From Arachis hypogaea (lineage: Eukaryota; Streptophyta; Magnoliopsida; Fabales; Fabaceae), in contig NC_092051.1 in the NCBI RefSeq assembly GCF_003086295.3, forward strand, positions 78,748,445-78,812,444: a stretch of DNA of 64,000 nt, read 5' to 3'. Positions 31,889 to 44,468 of this stretch are shown one piece after another (the first letter of the stretch is position 1; each line of letters begins with the position of its first letter). Below the pieces are notes generated by a model that searched no databases, was not told the DNA's origin, and was given only the letters and a program-made list of their open reading frames with translations. The position numbers were made by a program, and so were the translations under genes.

Positions 31889-33707
31889 TGATGACAAGTA
31901 ATCTTAGCCTATTTTAACTAGCCTTTTTCTTTTTTTTTCATTAGAATTATGCACTTTCTTGAACCATAAGCAAGCTAATTGAGTAGATTTTCATGTTTCC
32001 TTTGATTGAATCAACCATGTATGAATTCATGCTATTTAATGAGGTTTTATACTATAATTTTCACATATTATGAAAGAATGAATATCTCATGATTTTGAGC
32101 ATAGCTTTGATGTGTTTGGTTGATTAATGATAGGTGAAGAAAGCTTGGAGAAAGGTTGAAGCAAGAAGGAATAGCTAGGAGTAAAGAGAAGACAATGGAA
32201 TAAGTGAAATTGAACCAGGAAGCAAAAAGCTGGACCTAAAGTTAGCCTCAAACTTTTGCACAAACTTTTGGGTGAAAAGTTAGCCCCAACGTTAGCCCCT
32301 AACTTTTGGGCTAACGTTGGAACTTGAAAATCACTCCCTGGGTACCAAAAGATTGCACCAACGTTAGCCCCTAACTTTGAGGCTAACGTTGGCACATGAA
32401 AATCACCCCTGGGCACCAAAAGTTTGCGCCAACGTTAGCCCCTAACTTTGAGGCTAACGTTGGCATGAGAAAAACACTCCCTGGGCACCAAAAGTTTGCG
32501 CCAACGTTAGCCCCTAACTTTGAGGCTAACGTTGGCACATGAAAACTACAAGGGGAGGAGCAAAAGTTTGCGCCAACGTTAGCCCCTAACTTTGAGGCTA
32601 ACGTTGGCGCCACAAGTGCACCAAGGAAGGCTAACGTTGGTGCAAAAGTTAGACCCCTAACTTTTGCACCAACGTGAGTATCAGCAAGTAATGGGAGCTG
32701 ATATGAAAAGTTGGACCAAAAGTTAGACCCTAACTTTTGCTCCAACTTTTGGTCCAACTTTTGCAAAACTCCAACCCGGTTCAATTGGTTTACTTTGGTT
32801 CTTCTCCAAACTTCAAGAGCAATCAACCAAGGCCTCTTTCAACCCAATTCCACCAAGAGCAAAGGCCCAACTCAAGGCTTGAAGATCATTTGAAGAAAGT
32901 GTATAAATAGGATAGAATTCAAGTTCTTCGGGGAGCTTTCCTTTGGAATTTTCATAATAGTTTTCGGAGAGCTTTGTATATTGAGTGATCTTTAATTTCT
33001 TAGTCTTGGGGAAGGAGAATTCACTTCTCTTCCTCTTAGTTTTATTGCTTTCAATTTCTATTACAATTGTCTTGGATCTTGGGTTGAAGAATTGAAGAAA
33101 TTTTGTTTCAATCTCATCCTTGGATCTCTCTGTTTTATTTACTGATTGAGTGACTTTAATTTCTGTTAATTGCTCTTCATCTACTTTTCTTGCAATTTAC
33201 AATTCCCTTGCAATTGTTCTTGTTGGATCTAGGAAGGCATTGAGATCTAGACTTGGTTTTCTAGTCTCTGGGCCCTGAGATCTGAATTCCTAATTTACAT
33301 TTTGTTTCTTGCTTTTAATGTTCATTTACTTTACTGCTTCAAGATCCGATTCAACCCAAACCTTCTTTTACTCTTTTGTTTGATGCAAGTTACTTTCCTT
33401 TGTTTAGTTTCTGCAAATCCAACTCCTAATCCCCTTTACATTTCGAGCCATTTACATTTTCTTGCACTTTAAGATTCCGCAATTTAATTTCCTGCTCTCT
33501 TTAATTTCATGCAAATCACAAATCACCCAACCAAATCTTGATTCGCTTGACTAAATCAACCACTAAACTAAAATTGCTCAATCCTTCAATCCCTGTGGGA
33601 TCGACCTCACTCCCGTGAGTTTTTATTACTTGATGCGACCCGGTGCACTTGCCGGTTAGATTTGCGTGTTTTGGGAGGATTTCACTTTTCCACCAAAATA
33701 CTCATCA
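31889..33707 (+). repeat. LTR shared by C2 and C3 (1819 bp)
   Basis: TGATGACAAGTAATC to ACTCATCA; TATA box 32902-32909. The 3' half is a second LTR subtype (ends GGAGGATTTCACTTTTCC before ACCAAAATACTCATCA), different from the LTRs of C1 and before C2. Confidence 0.88.
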
Positions 33708-33713
33708 AGTTTT

Positions 33714-33731
33714 TGGCGCCGTTGCTGGGGA
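33714..33731 (+). other. tRNA-Asp PBS of C3, one mismatch
   Basis: TGGCGCCGTTGCTGGGGA, a single C to T change from the perfect complement. Confidence 0.85.
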
Positions 33732-33901
33732 TTGATTAGATTGACAATGATTAAGTGAGGTGGTAATCTAGATCAAGCATTTTTTCTTTAATTTTGTTTA
33801 ACCCACTAACTGTTTGATTTTTTGCTTAAACTAACTAACACTTCAATCTAGAAGTAGATTGAAGTGTCACTGGTTTTGTGCATTTTTCATGCTCTGCTTG
33901 T

Positions 33902-36569
33902 ATGTCAGGTACAAGAAGAACCATACCCAATTTTCATGAACAAGACAAAAAAACTCTCAGGAAGTTAAGAAGAGCTGAAAGAGGGAAAAATATTGTTGGA
34001 GAAGAGGAATCAGACGAAGAATTCCAAGAGATGGAGGAACATTCAACCAATCCACCAGGTGGAGCAGACAACAACAATGACAACCCACCCCAGAGGAGAG
34101 TTTTGGCTTCCTATACCTTTGCAAATCCTAGACATTGTGGGAGCAGCATCTTGGCCCCAAATGTCAATGCTAACAATTTTGAACTCAAGCCACAACTCAT
34201 CACTTTGGTTCAGAACAATTGCTCTTTTGGTGAAGGACCACTTGAAGACCCACACCAACACTTATCCACTTTCTTGAGGATATGCAACACTGTCAAAACT
34301 AATGGTGTGCCTCCTGACAGTTACAAGCTGATGCTATTCCCATTTTCTCTCAGGGACAAAGCCACTCAATGGTTGGAATCTTTTCCAAGGGACAGCATCA
34401 ACAACTGGGATGATTTGGTAACCAAGTTTCTTGCCAAGTTTTACCCACCTCAGAGGATTATAAGGTTGAAGGCTGAGGTACAAACATTTACACAAATGGA
34501 GGCTGAATCCATCTATGAGGCATGGGAGAGGTACAAGGCTCTAATCAGGAAATGTCCCCCTGCCATGTTTAATGAGTGGGAGAAGCTGCAGAACTTCTAT
34601 GAAGGCTTAACACTGAAATCCCAGGAAGCCTTGGATCATTCAGCTGGAGGTTCCTTGCAACTCATGAAAACTGTAGAGGAGGCTCAAGAACTCATTGATA
34701 TGGTGGCCAACAACCAATATTTCTTTGCTCATCAAAGAGGCCGCCAACCATCACAAAGGAGAGGAGTAATGGAACTAGAAGGAGTGGATTCAATCCTGGC
34801 TCAAAACAAATTAATGCAGCAGCAAATTCAACAACAATTTGAGCAAATGATCAAGAGGATTGATGGCCTCCAAGTTGTAGCAGTTAACACCAGCCAACCA
34901 TCAGCCACATGGGGGCAAAATGAAGAAATCCAAGAGGAGCAACAACAGGAACAAGTCCAGTACATGCATTCAAATCCAAATGAATTCTATGGTGATACCT
35001 ACAACCCCTCATGGAAAAATTACCCCAACCTCAGATAGGGAGACACTCACAACCAAAACCAACACCCATGACAGAGGAACTCAAATCAAAACAACCCAAG
35101 AAACAACCAAAACTACAACCATCAGCAGACTAACCAAAACACATACAGAAAACCTCAAAATAACTACCCTAATCTCAACTAGTACCAATCCAATAACCAA
35201 CCCACCAACCAAAGTGCCTATCATCCACCACCCACATCTCACAACCCACCACAAGCACCACCTGAACCTCAAAGACTCACCAACTTAGAGACTTTGATAG
35301 AGAAAATGATGAAACACCAGGAAATAACAAACAAAAACCATGAAGCATCACTAAAGAGCCTAGAGAGGCAGATTGGGCAACTCTCCAAGCAAGTATCTGT
35401 TGAGAGACCTTCAAACTCACTGCCCAGTGACACAATCCCAAATCCCAAATAGGAAAGAGCATCACACCTCCACTGCATATCCCCAGAGGTTCAACAAAGA
35501 GGTTAAAGACCAGCATTTTCACAAATTCCTTGAGATTTTTAAGAAGCTGGAAATCAATATCGCCTTGGCTGAAGCACTTGAGCAAATGCCTCTGTATGCC
35601 AAATTCTTGAAGGAGCTTGTCAACAAGAAAAGAAGCTGGGATGAGAAAGAAACCATAATGATTACTGAGGAATGCAGGGCCTTGATTCAAAAAGGGCTTC
35701 CTCCCAAGCTTGAGGACCCAGGGAGCTTCCTGTTGCCTTACACCATTGGGGAATTGACCATCACTAAAGCAATGTGCGATCTCGGAGCAAGTATTAACTT
35801 AATACCATCCTCCTTAGTGAAAAAGCTGCATATAGAGGAAGTTAAACCAGTACAAATATCTCTAGAGCTAGTAGATAAGTCAACAGTATACCCCAGGGGT
35901 ATGATTGAAAACCTTCTGGTCAAGGTGGACAATTTCATATACCCTGCAGATTTTGTGGTTCTAGATTCAGAAGGGGATGATGGTGACTCTATTATTCTGG
36001 GAAGGCCATTCTTGGCCACTGCTAGAGCTATCATAGACATAGAGGAAGGAGAATTAACTCTCAGAATGCACGATAAGAGTGTCACTCTGAAGGTGTTACC
36101 AGAAGCACAGTTTGGTAATGAGAAGAAAGACTATATGGAAATTGACAAGGTGATTCACAGAAACATCCCAAAGCAAGAAGAAGATAATGCAGCATGGGAA
36201 GAAGAAAAAGAACTTGTACAGAGCAATGAAGAGATTCATGAAAGCGTTGATGTGTTAGTTATCAAGAAGAAGAATCCCAAAATGAAGCCCACTTGCAAGC
36301 AGAAAGGATCAATAAGAAGAAGGAAGAAGAATAAAAACAGAATCAAAAAGAGTTGGAAGAACAAAAAAATTCCAACAGAAGGGCTCTCCAAAGGTGACAA
36401 AGTGCAGTTAGTCTATCAACAACTGGGAGCAAGCCAACAGATTGATGATTACTATACTGTGAGCAAAATACTCTCACTAGAACATGCTGAGATAGAACAC
36501 CAAAGAACAAAGAAGAAGCTCACAATCAGAGGGGACAAGTTGAGGCACTATAACCATCAACCACCATGA
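33902..36569 (+). pseudogene. C3 gag-protease polyprotein (alpha type), stops, deletion and frameshift
   Basis: ATG 33902. The gag domain is intact to TAG 35036-35038; further stops are TGA 35069-35071 and TAG 35180-35182. All three are G-to-A or C-to-T changes relative to sister copies. About 229 bases of the Lys/Glu-rich linker are missing at 35448 (compare C2 29105-29333) with a CAA microhomology, and one C is missing near 35476. After that the frame is open to TGA 36567-36569 and includes an intact retropepsin (C-D-L-G-A-S, ILGRPFLATARAII), the alpha linker (KQEEDNAAWEEEKEL, basic RRRKKNKNR) and the integrase-like tail. Confidence 0.85.
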
Positions 36570-38111
36570 AAGAAAGCCCCAATGTCAAGCTAGTGACATT
36601 AAAAGAGCGCTTGTTGGGAGGCAACCCGACCTGAGGTAGTTTTCTTTTCATAACTATTTCAATAAAAAGGTTAAATGATTGGTATGTATTGCAAGGAGCT
36701 AAGTTTGGTGTTTCACACCAAAACAATTTAAGGGAGAATAAAGGATTCTAAGTTTGGTGTTCCACCAAAATCTCACTTAAAAGCACATTCTCACCTTCTG
36801 CACAAAAGGTTACTAGCTCCAAGCAATCTGATAAATCATTTAATCATTGTCTGTTTCTAGTTTTTAGTTTTATTACCTTTAGCAAAGACTTAGGCTTTCA
36901 CATATGGTTATGCATAAGAAACATGGCAAGGGACTAAGTTTGGTGTTCACACACCAAAGTAAGTTCAAACGCCTACAAGAAAGTCTTGCACACTACCCAG
37001 TCATCTAAGGGTTTGAGAAACAAGCAACTTCCATTAACACTGCAGGAATTCAATCACTCTCTTGGGAGGACTACACAACATTAGCTGAGAGAAAGAAGAA
37101 GAAGCCACCAAGAGGTTGTATTGTCACTTAACTCCATCAGCATTGAATTGCTCTAAATTGGAAGTGTGAATATGCCAATCTTAACAGTAACTGTTAGTGT
37201 AGTAGTTTGTACATCATTTCTGTTTCAATTTAAAATAAGTAAGCTAGCCTAAGTGTGTGCTTGTGTGTTTACTTTCACTTAACAAAAAGCATGCTTTGTC
37301 CCCTGCATCTTTAATTCAATAAAATAAATGTTTGAATGTGAAGTAAGATAGTCTCTGTTAGATAGAAGTAGAATAAAAGTAAGTGGTGGTATGTGTGTGA
37401 TTGTATAATAGCTCACTTTTAGTGAATAAAAAGCCAGGATATCTCCTTCTAAGTATAGAGTGGCCTACTGTCTATGAATCTCAATCGAATAAAAATCCTT
37501 GGTTAGAAAGAAAAACAAAAAAAAAAAAAGAAGTGACAGAACCAAAGAAAAACAAAAAGAAACAAAGCTGGACACCAATAGCTTGAACTTTAAAATATAT
37601 GCCTGTGGTGTCTTTGTACTAGGATCTGCTTGGATTAGTAAGCTCTTAAGAGTGCATCAACACTCGGTGACTTGGGTTAACTAATCCGGGATCATCAGCT
37701 GAAAGTCCACTATCAAGAACAACCTAACTACAAGGCATTTAGTAACCCAAAGAGGTGCTGGGCATCAATGTTTTAAGAAGGAATGAGAGCCAAGTGTCTA
37801 TGGTGAATAATGTGTCAAGTATAAAGAAAAGGAAATGAACTTTCTACACATGACACTCAAATAAAGCTTATAAACAAAGTAATAGCCAAGGATAAAGGAA
37901 TAATGAGAGGTCATAGCAGTATGTTACTTGAAGCTTGAAGGAGACTTTCTAGGCCTAGGAGTCAATAAGAAGTGAGTATTTACATATCCACACAAAATCC
38001 CATGAACTAACAATAATACTCTGCTAGCATGAACATCCTCTTCCATTTCATTCTTTCTTCTCAATAAATCTTTTCTTGCCTGGGGACAAGCAAGCTTTAA
38101 GTTTGGTGTTG
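36570..38111 (+). other. C3 3' noncoding region (alpha type)
   Basis: No gene supported; nearly the same as after C1: three AAGTTTGGTGTT hairpins, an A/G-rich tract near 37500-37565, and the pre-LTR hairpin and motif at the end. Confidence 0.7.
36613..36630 (+). other. Conserved post-stop hairpin, C3 (wobble variant)
   Basis: GTTGGG-AGGCAA-CCCGAC; one A-U pair becomes a G-U pair, so the stem is kept. 43 nt after the stop. Confidence 0.75.
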
Positions 38112-39944
38112 TGATGACAAGTCATCTTAGCCTATTTTAACTAGCCTTTTTCTTTTGTTTTCATTAGAATTATGCACTTTCTTGAACCATAAGCAAGCTA
38201 ATTGAGTAGATTTTCATGTTTCCTTTGATTGAATCAACCATGTATGAATTCATGCTATTTCATGAGGTTTTATACTATAATTGTCACATATTATGAAAGA
38301 ATGAATATCTCATGATTTTGAGCATAGCTTTGATGTGTTTGGTTGATTAATGATAGGTGAAGAAAGCTTGGAGAAAGGTTGAAGCAAGAAGGAATAGCTA
38401 GGAGCAAAGAGAAGACAATGGAATAAGTGAAATTGAACCAGGAAGCAAAAAGCTGGACCTAAAGTTAGCCTCAAACTTTTGCACAAAATTTTGGGTGAAA
38501 AGTTAGCCCCAACGTTATCCCCTAACTTTTGGGCTAACGTTGGAACTTGAAAATCACTCCCTGGGTACCAAAAGTTTGCGCCAACGTTAGCCCTTAACTT
38601 TGAGGCTAACGTTGGCACATGAAAATCACCCCTGGGCACCAAAAGTTTGCGCCAACGTTAGCCCCTAACTTTGAGGCTAACGTTGGCATGAGAAAAACAC
38701 TCCCTGGGCACCAAAAGTTTGTGCCAACGTTAGCCCCTAACTTTGAGGCTAACGTTGGCACATGAAAACTACAAGGGGAGGAGCAAAAGTTTGCGCCAAC
38801 GTTAGCCCCTAACTTTGAGGCTAACGTTGGCGCCACAAGTGCACCAAGGAAGGCTAACGTTGGTGCAAAAGTTAGACCCCTAACTTTTGCACCAATGTGA
38901 GTATCAGCAAGTAATGGGAGCTGATATGAAAAGTTGGACCAAAATTTAGACCCTAACTTTTGCTCCAACTTTTGGTCCAACTTTTGCAAAACTCCAACCC
39001 GGTTCAATTGGTTTACTTTGGTTCTTCTCCAAACTTCAAGAGCAATCAACCAAGGCCTCTTTCAACCCAATTCCACCAAGAGCAAAGGCCCAACTCAAGG
39101 CTTGAAGATCATTTGAAGAAAGTGTATAAATAGGATAGAATTCAAGTTCTTCGGGGAGCTTTCCTTTGGAATTTTCATAATAGTTTTCGGAGAGCTTTGG
39201 ATATTGAGTGATCTTTAATTTCTTAGTCTTTGGGAAGGAGAATTCACTTCTCTTCCTCTTAGTTTTATTGCTTTCAATTTCTATTACAATTGTCTTGGAT
39301 CTTGGGTTGAAGAATTGAAGAAATTCTGTTTCAATCTCATCCTTGGATCTCTCTGTTTTATTTACTGATTGAGTGACTTTAATTTCTGTTAATTGCTCTT
39401 CATCTACTTTTCTTGCAATTTACAATTCCCTTGCAATTGTTCTTGTTGGATCTAGGAAGGCATTGAGATCTAGACTTGGTTTTCTAGTCTCTGGGCCCTG
39501 AGATCTGAATTCCTAATTTACATTTTGTTTCTTGCTTTTAATGTTCATTTACTTTACTGCTTCAAGATCCGATTCAACCCAAACCTTCTTTTACTCTTTT
39601 GTTTGATGCAAGTTACTTTCCTTTGTTTAATTTCTGCAAATCCAACTCCTAATCCCCTTTACATTTCGAGCCATTTACATTTTCTTGCACTTTAAGATTC
39701 TGCAATTTAATTTCCTGCTCTCTTTAATTTCATGCAATTTAAATTCTGCAAATCACAAATCACCTAACCAAATCTTGATTCGCTTGACTAAATCAACCAC
39801 TAAACTAAAATTGCTCAATCCTTCAATCCCTGTGGGATCGACCTCACTCCCGTGAGTTTTTATTACTTGATGCGACCCGGTGCACTTGCCGGTTAGATTT
39901 GTGTGTTTTGGGAGGATTTCACTTTTCCACCAAAATACTCATCA
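38112..39944 (+). repeat. LTR shared by C3 and C4 (1833 bp)
   Basis: TGATGACAAGTCATC to ACTCATCA; TATA box 39125-39132; same subtype as the LTR at 31889. Confidence 0.88.
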
Positions 39945-39950
39945 AGTTTT

Positions 39951-39968
39951 TGGCGCCGTTGCCGGGGA
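39951..39968 (+). other. tRNA-Asp PBS of C4
   Basis: Perfect 18-base match, 6 bases after the LTR. Confidence 0.9.
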
Positions 39969-40138
39969 TTGATTAGATTGACAATGATTAAGTGAGGTGG
40001 TAATCTAGATCAAGCACTTTTTCTTTAATTTTGATTAACCCACTAACTGTTTGATTTTTTGCTTAAACTAACTAACACTTCAATCTAGCAGTAGATTGAA
40101 GTGTCACTGGTTTTGTGCATTTCTCATGCTCTGCTTGT

Positions 40139-43002
40139 ATGTCAGGTACAAGAAGAACCACACCCAATTTTCATGAACAAGACGAAAGAACTCTCAGGAG
40201 GTTAAGAAGAGCTGAAAGAGGGAAAAACATTGTTGGAGAAGAGGAATCAGACGAAGAATTCCAAGAGATGGAGGAACATTCAACCAATCCACCAGGTGGA
40301 GCAGACAACAACAATGACAACCCACCCCAGAGGAGAGTTTTGGCTTCCTATACCTTTGCAAATCCTAGACATTGTGGGAGCAGCATCTTGGCTCCAAATG
40401 TCAATGCTAACAATTTTGAACTCAAGCCACAACTCATCACTTTGGTTCAGAACAATTGCTCTTTTGGTGGAGGACCACTTGAAGACCCACACCAACATTT
40501 GTCCACTTTCTTGAGGATATGCAACACTGTCAAAACTAATGGAGTGCCTCCTGACAGTTACAAACTGATGCTATTCCCATTTTCTCTCAGGGACAAGGCC
40601 ACTCAATGGTTGGAATCTTTTCCAAGGGACAGCATCAACAACTGGGATGATTTGGTAACCAAGTTTCTTGCCAAGTTTTACCCACCTCAGAGGATTATAA
40701 GGTTGAAGGCTGAGGTACAAACATTTACACAAATGGAGGCTGAACCCATCTATGAGGCATGGGAGAGGTACAAGGCTCTAATCAGGAAATGTCCCCCTGC
40801 CATGTTTAATGAGTGGGAGAAGCTGCAGAACTTCTATGAAGGCTTAACACTGAAATCCCAGGAAGCTTTAGATCATTCAGCTGGAGGTTCCTTGCAACTC
40901 ATGAAAACTGCAGAGGAGGCTCAAGAACTCATTGATATGGTGGCAACAACCAATATTTCTTTGCTCATCAAAGAGGCCGCCAACCATCACAAAGGAGAGG
41001 AGTAATAGAGCTAGAAGGAGTGGATTCAATCTTGGCTCAAAACAAATTAATGCAGCAGCAAATTCAACAACAATTTGAGGAAATGACCAAGAGGATTGAT
41101 GGCCTTCAAGTTGCAGCAGTTAACACCAGCCAACCATCAGCCACATGGGGGCAAAATGAAGAAATCCAAGAGGAGCAACAACAGGAACAAGTCCAGTACA
41201 TGCATTCAAATCCAAATGAATTCTATGGTGATACTTACAATCCCTCATGGAAAAATCACCCCAACCTCAGATGGGGAGACACCCACAACCAAAACCAACA
41301 CCCATGGCAGAGGAACTCAAACCAAAACAACCCAAGAAACAACCAAAACTACAACCAGCAGCAGACTAACCAAAACACATACAGAAAACCTCAAAACAAC
41401 TACCCTAATCTCAACCAGTACCAATCCAACAACCATTCCACCAACCAAAATGTTTACCACCCACAACCCACACCTCACAACCCACCACAAGCACCACCTG
41501 AACCTCAAAGACTCACCAACTTAGAGACCTTGATAGAGAAAATGATGAAACACTAGGAAATAACAAACAAAAACCATGAAGCATCATTAAAGAGCCTAGA
41601 GAGGCAGATTGGGCAACTCTCCAAGCAAGTATCTGTTGAGAGACCTTCAAACTCACTGCCCAGTGACACAATCCCAAATCCCAAGGAGGAATGCAAGGCA
41701 ATACAATTAAGGAGTGGGAGAACATTGATAAGCAACAATAACACTACAAAGAAACAAGCAGAGAGCATCAAAGAACCAACAGAGGATGAGAAGCAAGCAA
41801 AGGACGATGAAGCTAAGGAGCAAGTTGTGATGCCAAACAAAAGCACTGAGAAACTTAAAGAGAAGGACAACCAGCCACATAGCTCAAAGAAAGTGGCTCA
41901 GGGACAGCAGCAAATAGGAAAGAGCATCACACCTCCACTGCCATATCCCCAGAGGTTCAACAAAGAGGTTAAAGACCAGCATTTTCACAAGTTCCTTGAG
42001 ATTTTTAAGAAGCTGGAAATCAATATTCCTTTGGCTGAAGCACTTGAGCAAATGCCTCTGTATGCCAAATTCTTGAAGGAGCTTGTCAACAAGAAAAGAA
42101 GCTGGGATGAGAAAGAAACCATAATGATTACTGAGGAATGCAGGGCCTTGATTCAAAAGGGGCTTCCTCCCAAGCTTGAGGACCCAGGGAGCTTCCTGTT
42201 GCCTTGCACCATTGGGGAATTGACCATCACTAAAGCAATGTGCGATCTCGGAGCAAGTATTAACTTAATACCATCCTCCTTAGTGAAAAAGCTGCATATA
42301 GAGGAAGTCAAACCAGTACAGATATCTCTAGAGCTAGTAGATAAGTCAACAGTATACCCCAGGGGTATGATTGAAAACCTTCTGGTCAAGGTGGACAATT
42401 TCATATACCCTGCATATTTTGTGGTTCTAGATTCAGAAGGGGATGATGGTGACTCTGTTATACTGGGAAGGCCATTCTTGGCCACTGCTAGAGCTATCAT
42501 AGACGTAGAGGAAGGGGAATTAACTCTCAGGATGCATGACCAGAGTGTCACTCTGAAGGTATTACCAGAGGCACAATTTAGCAAGGAGAATAAAGACTAT
42601 ATGAAAAATGACCAGGAAGGTCACAGCAACATCCCAATGCTAAGGATTGTGCAGACTGATGAAGAAGCCCAAGAGGATATTAGAATATTAGCCACTGGAA
42701 AGAGAGGTCCCCAAGGAAAGCCTACGGCCAGAAAAGAAAGATCAACAAAAGGAAAGAAGAAACGCAGAAACAAAGCAAAAATGGGTTGGAAGAACAGAAA
42801 GATTCCAACAGAGGGGCTTTCCAAAGGTGACAAAGTGCAACTGATATATCAACAGCTGGGGGCAAATCAACAAACCGAGGACTACTACACTGTCAGCAAC
42901 ATACTCTCATTAGAGCATGCTGAAATTGAACACCAGAGAACAAAGAAGAGGATCACGGTCAGAGGAGACAAATTGAGGCCCTACAAGCACCAACCACCAT
43001 AA
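40139..43002 (+). pseudogene. C4 gag-protease polyprotein (alpha/beta chimera), one frameshift and one stop
   Basis: ATG 40139. A missing C near 40943 (GGCAAC for GGCCAAC) shifts the frame after about 268 residues, and TAG 41554-41556 replaces a Gln codon in the coiled coil. Otherwise the second frame is open to TAA 43000-43002. The protease has C-D-L-G-A-S intact but Tyr for Asp in YPAYFVVL. Its first half is alpha-like (ISLELVDKSTVYPRGM, DSEGDDGDS), and from VILGRPFLA on it is beta-like (IIDVEE, FSKENKDYM, beta linker). The tail with GDKVQL is intact. Confidence 0.85.
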
Positions 43003-44468
43003 AAGAAAGCCTCAATGTCAAGCTAGTGACAATAAAAGAGCGCTTGTTGGGAGGCAACCCAACCGGAGGTAGTTTTCTTTTCATAACTTTTTCAATAAGA
43101 GTGTTGGATAACTGCTATGTATTGCAAGAAGCTAAGTTTGGTGTTGCACACCAAAAACAATCGAAGGGAGAATGCAGGATGCTAAGTTTGGTGTTCCACC
43201 AAAACTTCATTTAAAATTACATTCTAACTTCCTGCACATTGCTAGTTCCAAGCAATCAAACAGATTATTCAAACAACTTAACTGTTTTTGTTTAGTCTCA
43301 ATTTCATAACCTTTAGCAAGGACACAAAAGTTTGCCCAGAGTTTACCTGTTGAATCAGAAGAAGTAGCAAGGAATTAAATCTGGGAGTTAACCACCAATT
43401 GAAGATACTATGCATCAAGACTCAAAAAGGGGCACAGCAGAAAGAAGAACAAAAGAAATGCAAACCAATAGGTTGTATCTATACTTAACCTTTGCTGTTG
43501 AGAAATATTTTTGATTGATGTCTTGTTAAAGTGTTCATTTAGTTCAAACAGATTCAAATTTCTTTTAAAATAAGTAAGCTAGTTTATGTGTGTGCTTGTG
43601 TGTTTACTTTCACTTGACAAGAAGCATGTTTTGTCCCCTGCATCTTTAAGCTCAATAAAAGAAATGTTTGAATGTGAAGCAAGATAGTCTCTGTTAGATA
43701 GAAGTAGAATAAAAGTAAATGGTGGTATGTGTGTGGTTGTATAATAGCTCACTTTTAGTGAATAAAGAGCTAGGATATCTCATTCTAAGTAAAGAGTGGC
43801 CTACTGTCTATGAATCTCAATTAAATAAAAAAAAAATTTCTTGGTTAGAAAGAAAAACAAAAAGAAAGAAAGAAAAGAGATAGCCAAAAAGTGGCAGAAC
43901 AAAAGGAAACAAAAAGAAACAAAGCTGGACACCAATAGCTTGAACTTTAAAATATATGCCTGTGGTGTCTTTGTACTAGGATCTTCTTGGATTAGTAAGC
44001 TCTTAGGAGTGCATCAACACTCGGTGACTTGGGTTAACTAATCCGGGATCATCAGCTGAAAGTCCACTATCAAAAGCAACCTAACTACAAGGCATTTAGT
44101 AACCCAAAGAGGTGCTGGGCATCAATGTTTTAAGAAGGAAAGAGAGCCAAGTGTCTATGGTGAATAATGTGTCAAGTATAAAGAAAAGGAAATGAACTTG
44201 CTACACATGACACTCAAATAAAGCTTATAAACAAAGTAATAGCCAAGGATAAAGGAATAATGAGAGGTCATAGCAGTATGTTACTTGAAGCTTGAAGGAG
44301 ACTTTCTAGGCCTAGGAGTCAATAAGATGTGAGTATTTACATATCCACACAAAATCCCATGAACTATCAATAATACTCTGCTAGCATGAACATCCTCTTC
44401 CATTTCATTCTTTCTTCTCAATAAATCTTTTCTTGCTTGGGGACAAGCAAGCTTTAAGTTTGGTGTTG
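43003..44468 (+). other. C4 3' noncoding region (beta type)
   Basis: No gene supported; same layout as after C2, with two AAGTTTGGTGTT hairpins near 43135 and 43184, an A/G tract near 43830-43920 and the terminal hairpin module. Confidence 0.7.
43046..43063 (+). other. Conserved post-stop hairpin, C4
   Basis: GTTGGG-AGGCAA-CCCAAC, 43 nt after the stop. Confidence 0.75.
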
